The notes under the pieces were generated by a model. The model ran no database searches and had not been told where the DNA came from. It saw nothing but the letters and a program-made list of their open reading frames with translations. A stretch of 24,388 nucleotides of DNA from a virus, in IMG/VR virus record IMGVR_UViG_3300042881_004954, positions 1-24,388 of that record; one strand, 5' to 3'. Both the position numbers and the translations under genes were made by a program. This document shows, one piece after another, positions 1 through 8,542 of the stretch; positions within the stretch are counted from its first letter, which is position 1, and every line of letters begins with the position of its first letter.

Positions 1-1723
1 CGAAAACCCAAATGCTGTTAAATGTAATTTGTCTAACTCCTGTATCTCTAAGAATCCAAGAAGGAGGATTATTGTTTAATGTATTGCTACAATAAAGATT
101 ACCAGAATTATCTAAAATATAAATTACTGCGCTTGATGGATATGTATCATCATAAAGAACGATATTATTAATATTCTCTTTTGTTAATGAATTTGGGATT
201 TCGTGTTCTTGTCTTCCGCCGAGACTATATTGAATTTCGATCTTATTGTCTTGTTTTAGAATAACTGGCCATTTGGGACTATGTGCAAACATATTGTATG
301 CTCCAGTAGCATATAGACTAAATTCATAATAACTATCATTAATACCTGTTAAGTTATTTAATGTGTCGTAATTAGAAAGTCTTAGTGGGCTAGACGAATT
401 ATTTCCTTGAATTCTATAAATTCTACCGTCGTCATATATTTCATAATAATAAGGATATGGTGCGTTTAAAAGTTTCTTAGGGACTCTACTAGATTTATAA
501 TTTGCTGTATAAAAATAAAATCCAGTTTGATCGTTATATTTTTGAATTGCTGCTATCTCTGCGTCAGAGTTATTATTAGTTTCAGCAACAGAAATAAAAT
601 CTGGGGAGCTTCCAGGAGAAGATATATTATAATCTCTATCTAAACTTATAGATGTACTAGAATTAATAGAATATGGTTGTAGTTTAAGATATCTTGGATT
701 TAAAATAGAGGAAGCTCCGCCTTGTCCAACTATTCCACTTGGTGGAAAAATAATAAAATAATTGTTCCCTCCAAAATTAACTATATTTTGAATTTCTGTT
801 GAAATTAATGGTCTATCAATTGTTGTCTTTAGAAGATAATTACCAAATGGTTCAAATGTATTTTCTACATAATTCCAGATGATTTTATCAGCATCTTCTG
901 TTATATAATCAAGAACATTTATTCCTACTGCTCCATCTGATCCACCGCTTGATCCCGAGCCTGACTCGCTACCAGAACTTTCTGTTGAATCTACGTCTTG
1001 TATTTTTAATTCTATTGGTGTTTTATATAAAATATCTGCTCGATACCATTTTTTAGTTGGAATAAAATTATTTCCAGTATAGTTATTATAATAAACTATA
1101 TCATTTAAATTGTCGTAAAGAATCCAGATATCGTTTCTTTTGTATTTAAGGTAATTTTCTCTAAATTGTCCACCAAAACTTGTATCCGAAGGATTATTAA
1201 ATCTATAGTATCCTCTTGAGTCTGTGGTATTTTCTATTTGAGAATTTCTTAAAATATCTATCGCACTTTGACCTTTAAAAACCACAAATCTTGGACTAAA
1301 ATAAGCTGATGTTACATTAACGCCAAAAATATAACCTACAGCATTTTGAAATGATATATATTGATCATTGAGGTTATAATATGTTGAACCATCAAAAGAA
1401 ATTGACTTATTACTTGATAAACTTACTGGTTCATAGTTTTCATCTGATGCTCCAGTTAGAGTTGCTAATACTTTTTGTTCTACTATAGTTTTAGTAATAG
1501 CATTTACTTTTACTTCTGATCTTTTAACTTTATTTTCTATTTTTTTTGTTTTTGCTTCTATTATTTGTGTTTTTTCTGTTATGGCTTGAGCATTAGTTAC
1601 TGGATCTGATTGTAGATTAGTTTTCTCCGTTGTTAAAGTAGTAACTTCTGCAAGAATATTTTTAATTTCAGTTACTTTTGAAACTATTCTATTAACAAAC
1701 GATCTTTTACTAGCGCGAGCCAT
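1..1723 (-). CDS. Large virion-type protein, N-terminal part (runs off the left edge)
   Basis: The frame is open from an ATG at 1723 to base 1, about 574 residues, so the C-terminus lies outside the window. The start (MARASKRSF) is preceded by GGAG at about 7 bases, one of the few Shine-Dalgarno-like sites here, just after the stop of the upstream 165-residue ORF. Residues about 10-80 are Lys/Glu/Thr-rich and probably a coiled coil. A Ser/Gly linker (SSGSESGSGSSGGSDG) lies near residue 250. The rest is rich in Tyr, Asn, Ser and beta-prone segments, as in tail fibre or baseplate appendage proteins. I recognise no specific family. The structural assignment is inferred from composition and from the neighbouring LDFSK proteins. 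Confidence 0.75.
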   Translation of the reverse strand, partial: MARASKRSFVNRIVSKVTEIKNILAEVTTLTTEKTNLQSDPVTNAQAITEKTQIIEAKTKKIENKVKRSEVKVNAITKTIVEQKVLATLTGASDENYEPVSLSSNKSISFDGSTYYNLNDQYISFQNAVGYIFGVNVTSAYFSPRFVVFKGQSAIDILRNSQIENTTDSRGYYRFNNPSDTSFGGQFRENYLKYKRNDIWILYDNLNDIVYYNNYTGNNFIPTKKWYRADILYKTPIELKIQDVDSTESSGSESGSGSSGGSDGAVGINVLDYITEDADKIIWNYVENTFEPFGNYLLKTTIDRPLISTEIQNIVNFGGNNYFIIFPPSGIVGQGGASSILNPRYLKLQPYSINSSTSISLDRDYNISSPGSSPDFISVAETNNNSDAEIAAIQKYNDQTGFYFYTANYKSSRVPKKLLNAPYPYYYEIYDDGRIYRIQGNNSSSPLRLSNYDTLNNLTGINDSYYEFSLYATGAYNMFAHSPKWPVILKQDNKIEIQYSLGGRQEHEIPNSLTKENINNIVLYDDTYPSSAVIYILDNSGNLYCSNTLNNNPPSWILRDTGVRQITFNSIWVF

Positions 1724-1735
1724 GTTCTGGCTCCA

Positions 1736-2233
1736 TTAACTTCTTTCCCAGCTAATATAGTTTGGGGTTGCTCCAGAAACACTAACTACGCCAGTATAAG
1801 CTTGATCAGAAAGACTTCCGCCATCACCAGCATTAGAAGCTGTGTTTGCGGCTAATACAAAATTAAATGAAGAACTACTTGCATTTGTTCCATATTTTAC
1901 ATAAAGAGCGCCAGTAGCAAGATTTTGAACAAACAATTCTAAGCGATTTTCATTAGCGGGTAGAATTATGCCATTAGATCCACTTGCTGTACTATTAGAT
2001 ATTGAAGAACTTTGAATAGGAGAAGTTGAGACATTATCAAGATTTTTATCTAAATTGGCTTGGTAAACTGTTATTCCAGAAGGAATATTAGCCCCAGTAA
2101 CAGTAAAGGAATTTAAAAGAGCTTCTATTCCATCGATTTTACTAAAGTCAAGAGCTTGAAACCCTGTAATATCACTATTATATACTAGAGAGATTCTTTT
2201 TTCGTTTTGATTTTCTGTTATAAGATTAGACAT
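1736..2233 (-). CDS. Small virion-type protein with N-terminal LDFSK module and C-terminal PNYISWERS domain
   Basis: 165 residues. Residues about 14-42 (RISLVY...ALDFSKIDGIEALLN) match the start of the next gene (RIGLVY...PLDFSKIDDIESLL). The last 70 residues match the C-terminus of the 164-residue protein encoded at 7911-8405: both have an F-x-QNL stretch, LYVKYGT, SFN-(F/Y)-VL, YTG-x-VSV and end in PNYISWERS. It is therefore a chimera of an anchor-like N-terminal module and a shared beta-rich C-terminal domain. That suggests a virion decoration or tail-fibre-associated protein, but no named family is recognised. The start is preceded by the motif TATAGTGTAATATT instead of a Shine-Dalgarno sequence. 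Confidence 0.8.
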   Translation of the reverse strand: MSNLITENQNEKRISLVYNSDITGFQALDFSKIDGIEALLNSFTVTGANIPSGITVYQANLDKNLDNVSTSPIQSSSISNSTASGSNGIILPANENRLELFVQNLATGALYVKYGTNASSSSFNFVLAANTASNAGDGGSLSDQAYTGVVSVSGATPNYISWERS

Positions 2234-2240
2234 ATTATCT

Positions 2241-2256
2241 AATATTACACTATAAA
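2241..2256 (-). promoter_or_regulatory. Promoter-like motif TTTATAGTGTAATATT
   Basis: It lies 8 bases before the ATG of the 165-residue gene. This is the best copy of a motif found ahead of many genes in the window. No -35 hexamer is visible. Calling it a late promoter is an inference. Confidence 0.45.
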
Positions 2257-2275
2257 ATAAAAAAATATTAAAAAA

Positions 2276-3652
2276 TTATCTAGTTTCGCGCCATTGCATT
2301 CCAACAAAAGCATTTGTTGCTGTAGAACCGCCTCCTGCAGAATAATTTTTCATTATAACACAGAAGATATTACTATCATTACTATCTATATTTTGACTTA
2401 AATAACTACGTTTTGCGGTTGATGCACTTGCTATACTGCTTGTTGCTGCACTTGCATTACCAACTCCAACGCTATTTGATTGAACAAATCCCACATCGAT
2501 TATATTTGCTCCAGATAGACTAAAACCTGTAGCATTTACATTATATTCTACAACACTATCATCCCCTACGCTTACCCAAGATCCACCGATTAATGAAGCT
2601 CCACTTGGGAGCCTTGCAATATCATAAGAGCATGGTTGAGCTGAACTAAAAAATTCTAAAGAACCTAATCTAACAACACTTCTATTTGGTTGACCATAGT
2701 ATCCTGTTTTCAATCTAATTGCCATCACTGGCAATGAAGCTTGCACATCAATGCTTCTAAATCCAGTTGTTTTCGCTCCAAAATCTACTCCTGCTTCACT
2801 ATATCCTCCCTCACTAAAAACTGTAGCACATATTTGTTGCATACAATCTACACCAGTTGTACTACTGTAATTCCTAATATCGCAACGAACAGGAAGATTT
2901 GGGTTACTTAGATATACTGAATCTTTAAGATTACTATTATAGAATTGATGTGCAGTTACAAATCCTCCTTCATTTATGAATCCAACTCTAACTCTACCTA
3001 CTCCAAGCCATTCATAATCTGACCAAAATAATTGCGTTTTTGTTGGATCTAAATTAAATTGAGAAAATCCACTGCCATTACATACATCAGTATTCCAATT
3101 ATTTTGATATACCATTTCGTCATATACAACACCAGAAATATTATTTCTTAATACCATATGTAAACTTCCATCCCCACTTTGCATAAAGTATATACCATTT
3201 TTATCATCAAAAAGTCCTACTCTTTTATTTGTACCAACTCTTACTCCACTAAAATTAAAGCTCTGTAAAGTTACTTGACTTTTTCCTGGCATGTAGTGAT
3301 GATACATTCTACTTTGATGAATTGTAAAATCACTCTGTCCAGTACCAACCTGCAATTGTGCTTCGGCTTTTAAAATATTAAAAGTAATCTTTGAATTTGT
3401 TCCACTAGTTTTAGTGAGGAGTTCTGTTTCTTCACCATAAACATGAGAATAGTCCCCAAGAGTAAAAGGCTCAGATACTCTTAGTCTACCAAATGCGTCA
3501 ATATTTGTTGCACTTGAAGAATTTCTTAAAAGAGATTCAATGTCATCTATTTTACTAAAATCTAAAGGTTGATAATTTTCGTTATCGCTACTATAAACTA
3601 AACCTATGCGTTTTTCTGATGAGTCTGGGGTAGTAAAAAAATGTTCTGGCAT
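2276..3652 (-). CDS. Virion-type protein with N-terminal LDFSK module, beta-rich
   Basis: 458 residues. It begins with the same N-terminal module as the 165-residue neighbour (RIGLVYSSD...LDFSKIDDIESLL, residues about 16-42). From about residue 50 it reads like a receptor-binding or particle-surface domain: NIDAFGRLRVSEPFTLGDYSH, then YHHYMPGKSQ, many Gly/Ser/Asn-rich strands, and a terminal ATNAFVGMQWRETR. 'DAFGRLRVSEP' is, as I recall, frequent in uncharacterised phage structural proteins; this is memory, not a search. A hairpin and the TAGTGTAAT motif lie upstream and there is no Shine-Dalgarno sequence. Confidence 0.8.
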   Translation of the reverse strand: MPEHFFTTPDSSEKRIGLVYSSDNENYQPLDFSKIDDIESLLRNSSSATNIDAFGRLRVSEPFTLGDYSHVYGEETELLTKTSGTNSKITFNILKAEAQLQVGTGQSDFTIHQSRMYHHYMPGKSQVTLQSFNFSGVRVGTNKRVGLFDDKNGIYFMQSGDGSLHMVLRNNISGVVYDEMVYQNNWNTDVCNGSGFSQFNLDPTKTQLFWSDYEWLGVGRVRVGFINEGGFVTAHQFYNSNLKDSVYLSNPNLPVRCDIRNYSSTTGVDCMQQICATVFSEGGYSEAGVDFGAKTTGFRSIDVQASLPVMAIRLKTGYYGQPNRSVVRLGSLEFFSSAQPCSYDIARLPSGASLIGGSWVSVGDDSVVEYNVNATGFSLSGANIIDVGFVQSNSVGVGNASAATSSIASASTAKRSYLSQNIDSNDSNIFCVIMKNYSAGGGSTATNAFVGMQWRETR

Positions 3653-3661
3653 TGCGAATTG

Positions 3662-3670
3662 ATTACACTA
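3662..3670 (-). promoter_or_regulatory. Promoter-like motif TAGTGTAAT
   Basis: It lies 9 bases before the ATG of the 458-residue gene. A second TAGTGTAATT forms the loop side of the hairpin at 3685-3701. Confidence 0.4.
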
Positions 3671-3684
3671 AATAATAAATAAAA

Positions 3685-3719
3685 GCTAGAATTACACTAG
3701 CATATCCCTTTTGGGATAT
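3685..3719 (-). terminator. Two tandem hairpins after the Cys-rich gene
   Basis: On the minus strand the first hairpin is ATATCCC-AAAA-GGGATAT (3719-3702), starting right after the stop codon of the Cys-rich gene. The second is GCTAG-TGTAATT-CTAGC (3701-3685), followed by TTTTATTTATTATTT. A hairpin plus a U-rich tract fits an intrinsic terminator. The loop of the second hairpin also carries the promoter-like core TGTAAT, so the element may both end one transcript and start the next. Confidence 0.55.
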
Positions 3720-3720
3720 A

Positions 3721-3951
3721 TTACTTTGGACATCTAGGCACACATATAAAACTATTACAATATTTCGTGCATGGCGTACCAAACTCTTTACCTGTTCCGC
3801 AAGCGATAGGTCCATTCTCCTGTTCTGTTTCGTCACTTTTACATGGTGGTCGCCCACCGCTACTTCTAGAACAATCTGCTCTTATTCCTCCGCATTCGTC
3901 AGGTCTTTTTCTTTGCCATTCTATCCTCTGATCATAACTTGGTCCAGCCAT
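3721..3951 (-). CDS. Small cysteine-rich protein
   Basis: 76 residues with nine Cys: one near residue 20, one near 27, one near 37, one near 51, then a C-terminal cluster (CTKYC...CVPRCPK). The remainder is hydrophilic with many Gly, Pro, Arg and Lys. No signal peptide is seen. The Cys pattern could bind metal or form disulfides, but no family is recognised. It starts with ATGGCTGG after AAGGTAAAAACT, and a terminator-like double hairpin follows its stop. It lies between two structural genes and could be a minor virion component. The overlapping frame at 3663-3857 looks like a shadow. Confidence 0.6.
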   Translation of the reverse strand: MAGPSYDQRIEWQRKRPDECGGIRADCSRSSGGRPPCKSDETEQENGPIACGTGKEFGTPCTKYCNSFICVPRCPK

Positions 3952-3956
3952 AGTTT

Positions 3957-4040
3957 TTACCTTATTCTTGCATTTATATTTATATGTTTATATGCAACGT
4001 ATTTTGCTAGAGCCTTAAGTATTTCTTCTAAAGAGTTCAT
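3957..4040 (-). CDS. Tiny ORF, 27 residues
   Basis: The ATG at 4040 begins immediately after the stop of the 1000-residue gene (TAATATG), and the ORF ends 5 bases before the Cys-rich gene. The product is helical and basic (MNSLEEILKALAKY ... NINARIR). The tight spacing and sensible composition are the only support; no family is recognised. Confidence 0.35.
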   Translation of the reverse strand: MNSLEEILKALAKYVAYKHININARIR

Positions 4041-4041
4041 A

Positions 4042-7023
4042 TTAAAAGTTTATGTAGTCTATATTATTTACACCAGATAGAACTACAGGCAATATAATTT
4101 TATTTTTATCTATATCTGAATTATAGATCTCTATGTTACCACTAAATATTGGTTTTGTTAAATTTTGATAGTATCTAGAACTATCTGTATTTATCTCCTG
4201 AGAATAATTTGCATCTATAATTTGAAATCTACTTGATATTCCATTATAACCAGAAGCTTGATAATTAAAGACTCTTGCGCCAACTAAACTAGATGGAACA
4301 TAAAAATTTATATATTCAAAGAACTTGCCTGATCCGTTAAAGAATCCTGTAGCGAAATTTGGATTATTTAGATTAGTTATTCTTCTAAAATTATTAAAAT
4401 AAACTGGCGTATATATTCCTGTTCCTTCTGGCAAAGTATTTTCTTCGAAGTATAAACTTGTTCCCGTAATCTCTAATTGTGTCTCTGTCACTCTTAAAAA
4501 GTGATAGTTTTTTCCAGTTTCTAATTGTAATACTGGATTTGTAATTGCAGAATTATATTGTTTAGAAAGTATGTCTAACGCTTGACTATCAGAATAGCAA
4601 CCTGTTGTATTTTCATCTTTTATACGCCAAAATTTATTTATACCACTATTACAAGGATTTTGTGGAAATGGTGTATCTTTTTCATTTAATATTTGGATAT
4701 TTAATAATTCTTTATAAAATCTTACAGAATTTAATGCTGCGTATCTTACACCTGTATAATTATTGGTAATTAAAGATGCCATTTCTCCAGATGTTTGAAG
4801 ATAAGAAGTTTTTACTTCCCAATCTGGTTGTATGGAAAATATAAACCATTCATTACTATTATCTCCACTATAGTAATTAATCTTTTTTCTTTCTTGAATT
4901 TTAAAAGATCCTGTTCCATAAATTCCTGACCATACTATATTAGTATTAGCAACTCCACTAATTGGTTTATATGTGGAGCTATTATTTAGAGTTGCAGATA
5001 CTTCTAACAATTTATATTTTTGAGAAATATTATTATTATATTCTGGATTATAAGTCTTTACTGGTTTATTAACAATATTAAAATGCTGCCATCCAGTTGT
5101 AAAGAATCTGTAATTTTTATTCTCGGCAATTAAATGATCAATATTTTCTAAATTATTAAATAAATATTTATTTCCAGATATTGTTACTAAGAAATTAGAG
5201 GCTCCAGTATTTTGATAATTTGGTAAAAGATTTTTGGTATTAATTTCAAAAACTAAATCTTGAGTTAATGCTCCGTATATTGGATTAAAGATATTATTTA
5301 TAAAATTACCAGAAAATCCAGTTACATATCTAAAATTCTGATTAGGATTTATAATATTAATCCATGGGGAATTAGAATTAGCATAAAAATATGCTTCTCC
5401 AGAAAATATAGGATAAATATATTTTATTCCACTATATATTCCAGTATTTGAATAGGGTCCTAATTTATTTATTTTTTGATAAATATCTGCTGCTGCAGGA
5501 CCACTTCTAATATTTGATCCCGTGCTATATAAAGATAAATTTAAAATCTTTCTTTGTACATTTGTAAAACCAGATGATGTAAAAAATATTGGTGATGTTT
5601 TTTGTAATGTATTTATATATACGCCAGATCTAATATTTGTATAAAAATCATCAGTTATGATTTTCGTTTGATTATTTTTTAAATAAATATTTACAGGAAA
5701 AGATTTTTTATCATAAAGTAATCCAGAGCTTTCACTTTGTATTAAATTTACTTCTTCATTAGATTTACCAACTTTTTTGTATCCTGTAATTTTATATATA
5801 TCAACATACACCGTGCTAATGCTATCTACTGAATCTTTTAATCCTGTAGTTACTACCTCTAAATTATAATTTGCATTAGAGTTAGAAGTTAAGTCAAATA
5901 ATCTAATAAATTCTCCAGATTTTACACCATGTATATCTTCATTTGTATAGATATAAGGAGAAGAAATATTTTCTACATTTTTTAATCTCAATGCATTGCT
6001 GTATTCTTTTCTAATTGCAGCAAAACCTAGTACAGATACAGATCCTGTATTGTAAATACAAAATGTTCTATTAAAAGTTTCTGGGTAAATTCCTGTTAGA
6101 TTTATTGAATAATTTTCATTTGCAAATTGTGCATAATTAGGATTTGTTAATTGTAATATTGGTCCATATCCAAAATTGCTTTGGCCAGTTATAGCTTGTT
6201 GAGTTTGACTTAAAGGAACAAGAGTAAAATCTAAATTACCTGTATAAAAGAATGTCAAAAATCTTGGCTCATTTAATTTTTCTGTAAAAGAGAATCTTTT
6301 ATTATTTTCATCTACAGTAGTAAAATTTTTATTTTTTATTATTTTCGTAGAAGGAAAGATTAAGACTTTAGTATCTGAATTAATTTTAGATTTATCTAAT
6401 CCTGATTGGAAATATATCTCATTATATCCAATCTCTTCACCAATCTTATAAGCGATAGATTTATCTTTAAAAAGATTTACTCCAAGATCTCCTACTTGTT
6501 TATTCTTATGATCAAAAATCTCATAAACATTTCTATATGGAAAATCTGGAACTTCTCCAGTTTGATTTTGAAAGTCTACGGTTATACTCTCATCAATAAA
6601 TCCACCAATTACATTTGCTGTATTATTAAAATCTTTTTGCTCTCCAGACCAAATTATATTATCTATATAGACTCCAGTTGAATCTATGGTCGTATATGGA
6701 AGCCTATTTCTTTTAAAGATTATACTTGAATGAGGATAATTAAAGAATATACCTCGAACAGGGCTTTTTTCATACCATCCAGATTCATACCAAATTCCAG
6801 AATAATTTTTGGTTTTAGTTTGTTCTATATTTCTTTTAAAATTTAAACTTTTTTTAGATATACCCTTATTAATAAAACCTTGTTGCTCGGCTTCTTGCTT
6901 TGCATCAAGAATAGATTCGGACATTAAATCTTCATTAGCAAATCTTTTAAAATTATCAGATAAGCTTGCTCTATATAGATTTAATTTACTAAAATCTAAA
7001 CTGCCTGTTATTCCATACTTCAT
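4042..7023 (-). CDS. Very large virion-type (tail/fibre) protein
   Basis: 993 residues from the ATG at 7023, or 1000 from an in-frame GTG at 7044. I prefer the ATG: it follows AGGGTAAAC and the protein then opens MKYGITGSLDFSK, so the LDFSK module seen in two other structural genes sits at the N-terminus. The body is very rich in Asn, Ser, Tyr, Ile and Gly, with dozens of short S-G/T-G turns (YSGIW, IIWSG, FSGN, YTGV). That is the look of a repetitive beta-structured fibre or baseplate protein. No enzymatic motif is visible. The 5' region is the group I intron-like RNA at 7045-7441. Confidence 0.8.
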   Translation of the reverse strand: MKYGITGSLDFSKLNLYRASLSDNFKRFANEDLMSESILDAKQEAEQQGFINKGISKKSLNFKRNIEQTKTKNYSGIWYESGWYEKSPVRGIFFNYPHSSIIFKRNRLPYTTIDSTGVYIDNIIWSGEQKDFNNTANVIGGFIDESITVDFQNQTGEVPDFPYRNVYEIFDHKNKQVGDLGVNLFKDKSIAYKIGEEIGYNEIYFQSGLDKSKINSDTKVLIFPSTKIIKNKNFTTVDENNKRFSFTEKLNEPRFLTFFYTGNLDFTLVPLSQTQQAITGQSNFGYGPILQLTNPNYAQFANENYSINLTGIYPETFNRTFCIYNTGSVSVLGFAAIRKEYSNALRLKNVENISSPYIYTNEDIHGVKSGEFIRLFDLTSNSNANYNLEVVTTGLKDSVDSISTVYVDIYKITGYKKVGKSNEEVNLIQSESSGLLYDKKSFPVNIYLKNNQTKIITDDFYTNIRSGVYINTLQKTSPIFFTSSGFTNVQRKILNLSLYSTGSNIRSGPAAADIYQKINKLGPYSNTGIYSGIKYIYPIFSGEAYFYANSNSPWINIINPNQNFRYVTGFSGNFINNIFNPIYGALTQDLVFEINTKNLLPNYQNTGASNFLVTISGNKYLFNNLENIDHLIAENKNYRFFTTGWQHFNIVNKPVKTYNPEYNNNISQKYKLLEVSATLNNSSTYKPISGVANTNIVWSGIYGTGSFKIQERKKINYYSGDNSNEWFIFSIQPDWEVKTSYLQTSGEMASLITNNYTGVRYAALNSVRFYKELLNIQILNEKDTPFPQNPCNSGINKFWRIKDENTTGCYSDSQALDILSKQYNSAITNPVLQLETGKNYHFLRVTETQLEITGTSLYFEENTLPEGTGIYTPVYFNNFRRITNLNNPNFATGFFNGSGKFFEYINFYVPSSLVGARVFNYQASGYNGISSRFQIIDANYSQEINTDSSRYYQNLTKPIFSGNIEIYNSDIDKNKIILPVVLSGVNNIDYINF

Positions 7024-7079
7024 GTTTACCCTAGTTTCCTTCACCTGTTCTTTGACTGTCCTTTTGACTCCCGCATACC

Positions 7080-7097
7080 GATCTCTAGTAGGAGATC
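7080..7097 (-). other. Hairpin GATCTC-N6-GAGATC in the leader of the large fibre gene
   Basis: A perfect 6-bp stem with a 6-base loop. It belongs to a locally GC-richer block (about 7040-7130) between the intron-like core and the ATG at 7023. Nearby GGCT...AGCC can also pair. It may be a peripheral part of the intron-like RNA or a separate leader structure. Confidence 0.45.
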
Positions 7098-7412
7098 TTG
7101 GGCTTGCACACCCGAGGAGCCTTCAAAGGTTATCATTTTGATTAGAAAACTGACACTGTGTTTTATTTCTTTTTTTAATAAGAAAACTTAATGTTACCAT
7201 TAAGATCGGACTATATCTTTTTTATGATAAATCATAAAATCGGGCGCTCGTGTCTCTATTATTCCTGCGGTAGGTCAAGAGTTAGTCTCTACACCTTCTT
7301 AAATTGTTTAAACCGCAATTTAAGCTTGGCTCGGTATTTTCCTATTTATTTCAAAGAACTTTTATTTTTTTATAGGGTTTTTACCGAATTCACCCGATAA
7401 GGGCTTATAATA

Positions 7413-7441
7413 ATATACACTATAATTTGATTTTTATAGTG
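7413..7441. promoter_or_regulatory. Inverted repeat with promoter-like motifs on both strands
   Basis: CACTATAA-TTTGATTT-TTATAGTG (7418-7441) is a perfect 8-bp inverted repeat with an 8-base spacer. Each arm reads TTATAGTG outward. The plus arm ends 5 bases before the ATG of the 155-residue gene (7447). The minus arm extends to TATAGTGTATAT and points into the intron-like RNA and the large fibre gene. This fits a back-to-back pair of the window's recurrent motif. Confidence 0.45.
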
Positions 7442-7446
7442 CCTAA

Positions 7447-7914
7447 ATGTATAATAGGTTTAGTGTGATAAATCGAGAAGTCAGTATTGTACGGAAATAT
7501 ATTCGTCTTTTCTTAAATGAGAAAAATCCATTCGACATCTTATATGAAACATACCCAGAAATAAGACAGGATTTAACTTCTGCAAGAGAATTAGTCGATT
7601 GTCAATGTAGATCTAGAGTCATAATATTTTTAGAAGAAAAAATAAAAAATAAAGATGATTTTAACTTAATAAATAGTTTGCTTATATTACCAGAGGTTCA
7701 AGCCTTTAAGAAAGAATTAGATGACGAATTTGAACAGGAAATATTTGAATTAGAAAAAAAAATAAGAAGACAGAATAATGCAAGAAAGATATATAATGTT
7801 TCAAAAGATGAAGAAGGTTGGATACAATTTATTGATTATGCCAAAGAGAATATAGAATTTAAATGCTTTTCTATAATTGAAAGAGAAGATTATCTAGAAG
7901 TTAGATTTATTTAA
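7447..7914 (+). CDS. Unknown charged helical protein with a CxC motif
   Basis: 155 residues, the only plus-strand gene in the structural block. It is strongly charged and mostly helical. A C52-Q-C54-R-S-R motif lies in its middle, followed by an acidic/basic helix (residues about 90-115, LDDEFEQEIFELEKKIRR). The 100-residue protein at 19092 has a comparable C-x-C-x-R motif after a similar 'FVKEN/FLNEK' helix, so the two may be distant relatives; that is inference. Its stop overlaps the stop of the convergent 164-residue gene by 3 bases. No family is recognised. Confidence 0.75.
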   Translation: MYNRFSVINREVSIVRKYIRLFLNEKNPFDILYETYPEIRQDLTSARELVDCQCRSRVIIFLEEKIKNKDDFNLINSLLILPEVQAFKKELDDEFEQEIFELEKKIRRQNNARKIYNVSKDEEGWIQFIDYAKENIEFKCFSIIEREDYLEVRFI

Positions 7915-8405
7915 CTTCTTTCCCAACTAATATAATTTGGTGTTGAGCTACTATATACACTAACATCACCAGTATAAAAAGAATCTCTGAAATGAGTAAA
8001 ATTACTGCCAGATAAAACGTAATTAAAACTTGTATTTGAGGCAGATGTACCATATTTTACATACAACGGAGAATGAATAAGATTTTGTATAAAAAATTCT
8101 TTTCTATTGATATTACCTTTTATCACTAATCCATCTGATCCACTTGGTGTATAATTTGATATTGTTGAGCTTCTCTCTGGGACTGATAATACGCTATCCG
8201 TTGCATAATTTAAATCGTCTTGGTTTACATCAACTCCGTTTCCAGCCCAAGAATTAAAGGTATTTACTATTAGATCTAGTCCACTTACTGAAACACTATC
8301 AGATAAATAATTTAGATCATCCTGAGCAACGCCCAAGTTATTTATGCCACTTGCCCATTGCTTAACTGCTAATTCAATATTTGATATTCTTTGTGATGTA
8401 CTCAT
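7911..8405 (-). CDS. Small virion-type protein sharing the PNYISWERS C-terminal domain
   Basis: 164 residues. The C-terminal half is paralogous to that of the 165-residue protein at 1736-2233 (F-x-QNL, LYVKYGT, SFN-(F/Y)-VL, YTG-x-VSV, final PNYISWERS). The N-terminal half instead has two internal repeats, about residues 19-54 and 55-80: an (V/G)-D(V)-x-QDDLNY-x-(S/T)DSV pattern occurs twice. So the C-terminal domain is the conserved unit and the N-terminal part is swapped. It is probably a virion surface or fibre-associated protein. A promoter-like motif and a hairpin lie upstream. Confidence 0.8.
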   Translation of the reverse strand: MSTSQRISNIELAVKQWASGINNLGVAQDDLNYLSDSVSVSGLDLIVNTFNSWAGNGVDVNQDDLNYATDSVLSVPERSSTISNYTPSGSDGLVIKGNINRKEFFIQNLIHSPLYVKYGTSASNTSFNYVLSGSNFTHFRDSFYTGDVSVYSSSTPNYISWERS

Positions 8406-8411
8406 TATTAA

Positions 8412-8436
8412 AATATAGTTCGACTATATTACACTT
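8412..8436 (-). promoter_or_regulatory. Motif AAGTGTAATATA overlapping a leader hairpin
   Basis: The motif (8436-8425) lies 20 bases before the ATG at 8405. It runs into a perfect 8-bp inverted repeat AATATAGT-CGA-ACTATATT (8430-8412). A leader hairpin right after a promoter motif could stabilise the message. Confidence 0.4.
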
Positions 8437-8449
8437 AAAAAACAATATG

Positions 8450-8521
8450 AGCCAGAAATCGGATTCGAACCGATGACCTGCGGTTTACAAAACCGCTGCA
8501 CTACCGCTGTGCTATTCTGGC
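8450..8521 (-). tRNA. tRNA-Thr (anticodon UGU)
   Basis: A full cloverleaf on the minus strand: acceptor GCCAGAA/TTCTGGC, D arm GCAC-AGCGGTA-GTGC, anticodon stem GCGGT/ACCGC with loop TTTGTAA (anticodon TGT), T arm ATCGG-TTCGAAT-CCGAT, discriminator T. CCA is not encoded. It reads ACA, a codon expected to be common in this AT-rich genome. It follows the 65-residue gene and is likely co-transcribed with it. Confidence 0.95.
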
Positions 8522-8542
8522 GTATTTATTATTATGATATTA

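Larger units (their letters stand above)
7045..7441 (-). ncRNA. Group I intron-like structured RNA
   Basis: On the minus strand the sequence AAAGATATAGTCCG (7220-7207) matches the conserved S element of group I introns. Around it, in order: ATCGGGTG (7398-7391) can pair with CGCCCGAT (7246-7239) like P3; TCGGTA/TACCGA (7387-7382, 7336-7331) forms a P2-like stem; AAATTGCGG resembles the P element and TTGCGG/CCGCAG (7318-7313, 7270-7265) pairs like P4; TTTATGAT/ATCATAAA (7238-7221) is a P8-like hairpin just before S; CTTAAT-GGTAAC-ATTAAG (7204-7187) is P9-like. P7 is weak: GAGAC near 7257 pairs only partly with AGTCC, while AGAGACTA (7290-7283) fits better but is misplaced. The P3 strand also precedes the P2-like stem, which is not canonical. 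Exon boundaries are not visible, and a plus-strand gene lies on the upstream side. Confidence 0.55.

Noticed and set aside
3663-3857. Minus-strand ORF overlapping the Cys-rich gene
   Set aside because: It overlaps in another frame and runs through the terminator hairpins; the Cys-rich frame is more protein-like.
6406-7400. Plus-strand ORFs at 6406-6681, 6809-7141 and 7191-7400
   Set aside because: They oppose the large structural gene or the intron-like RNA and have low-complexity hydrophobic composition; they look like shadow frames.
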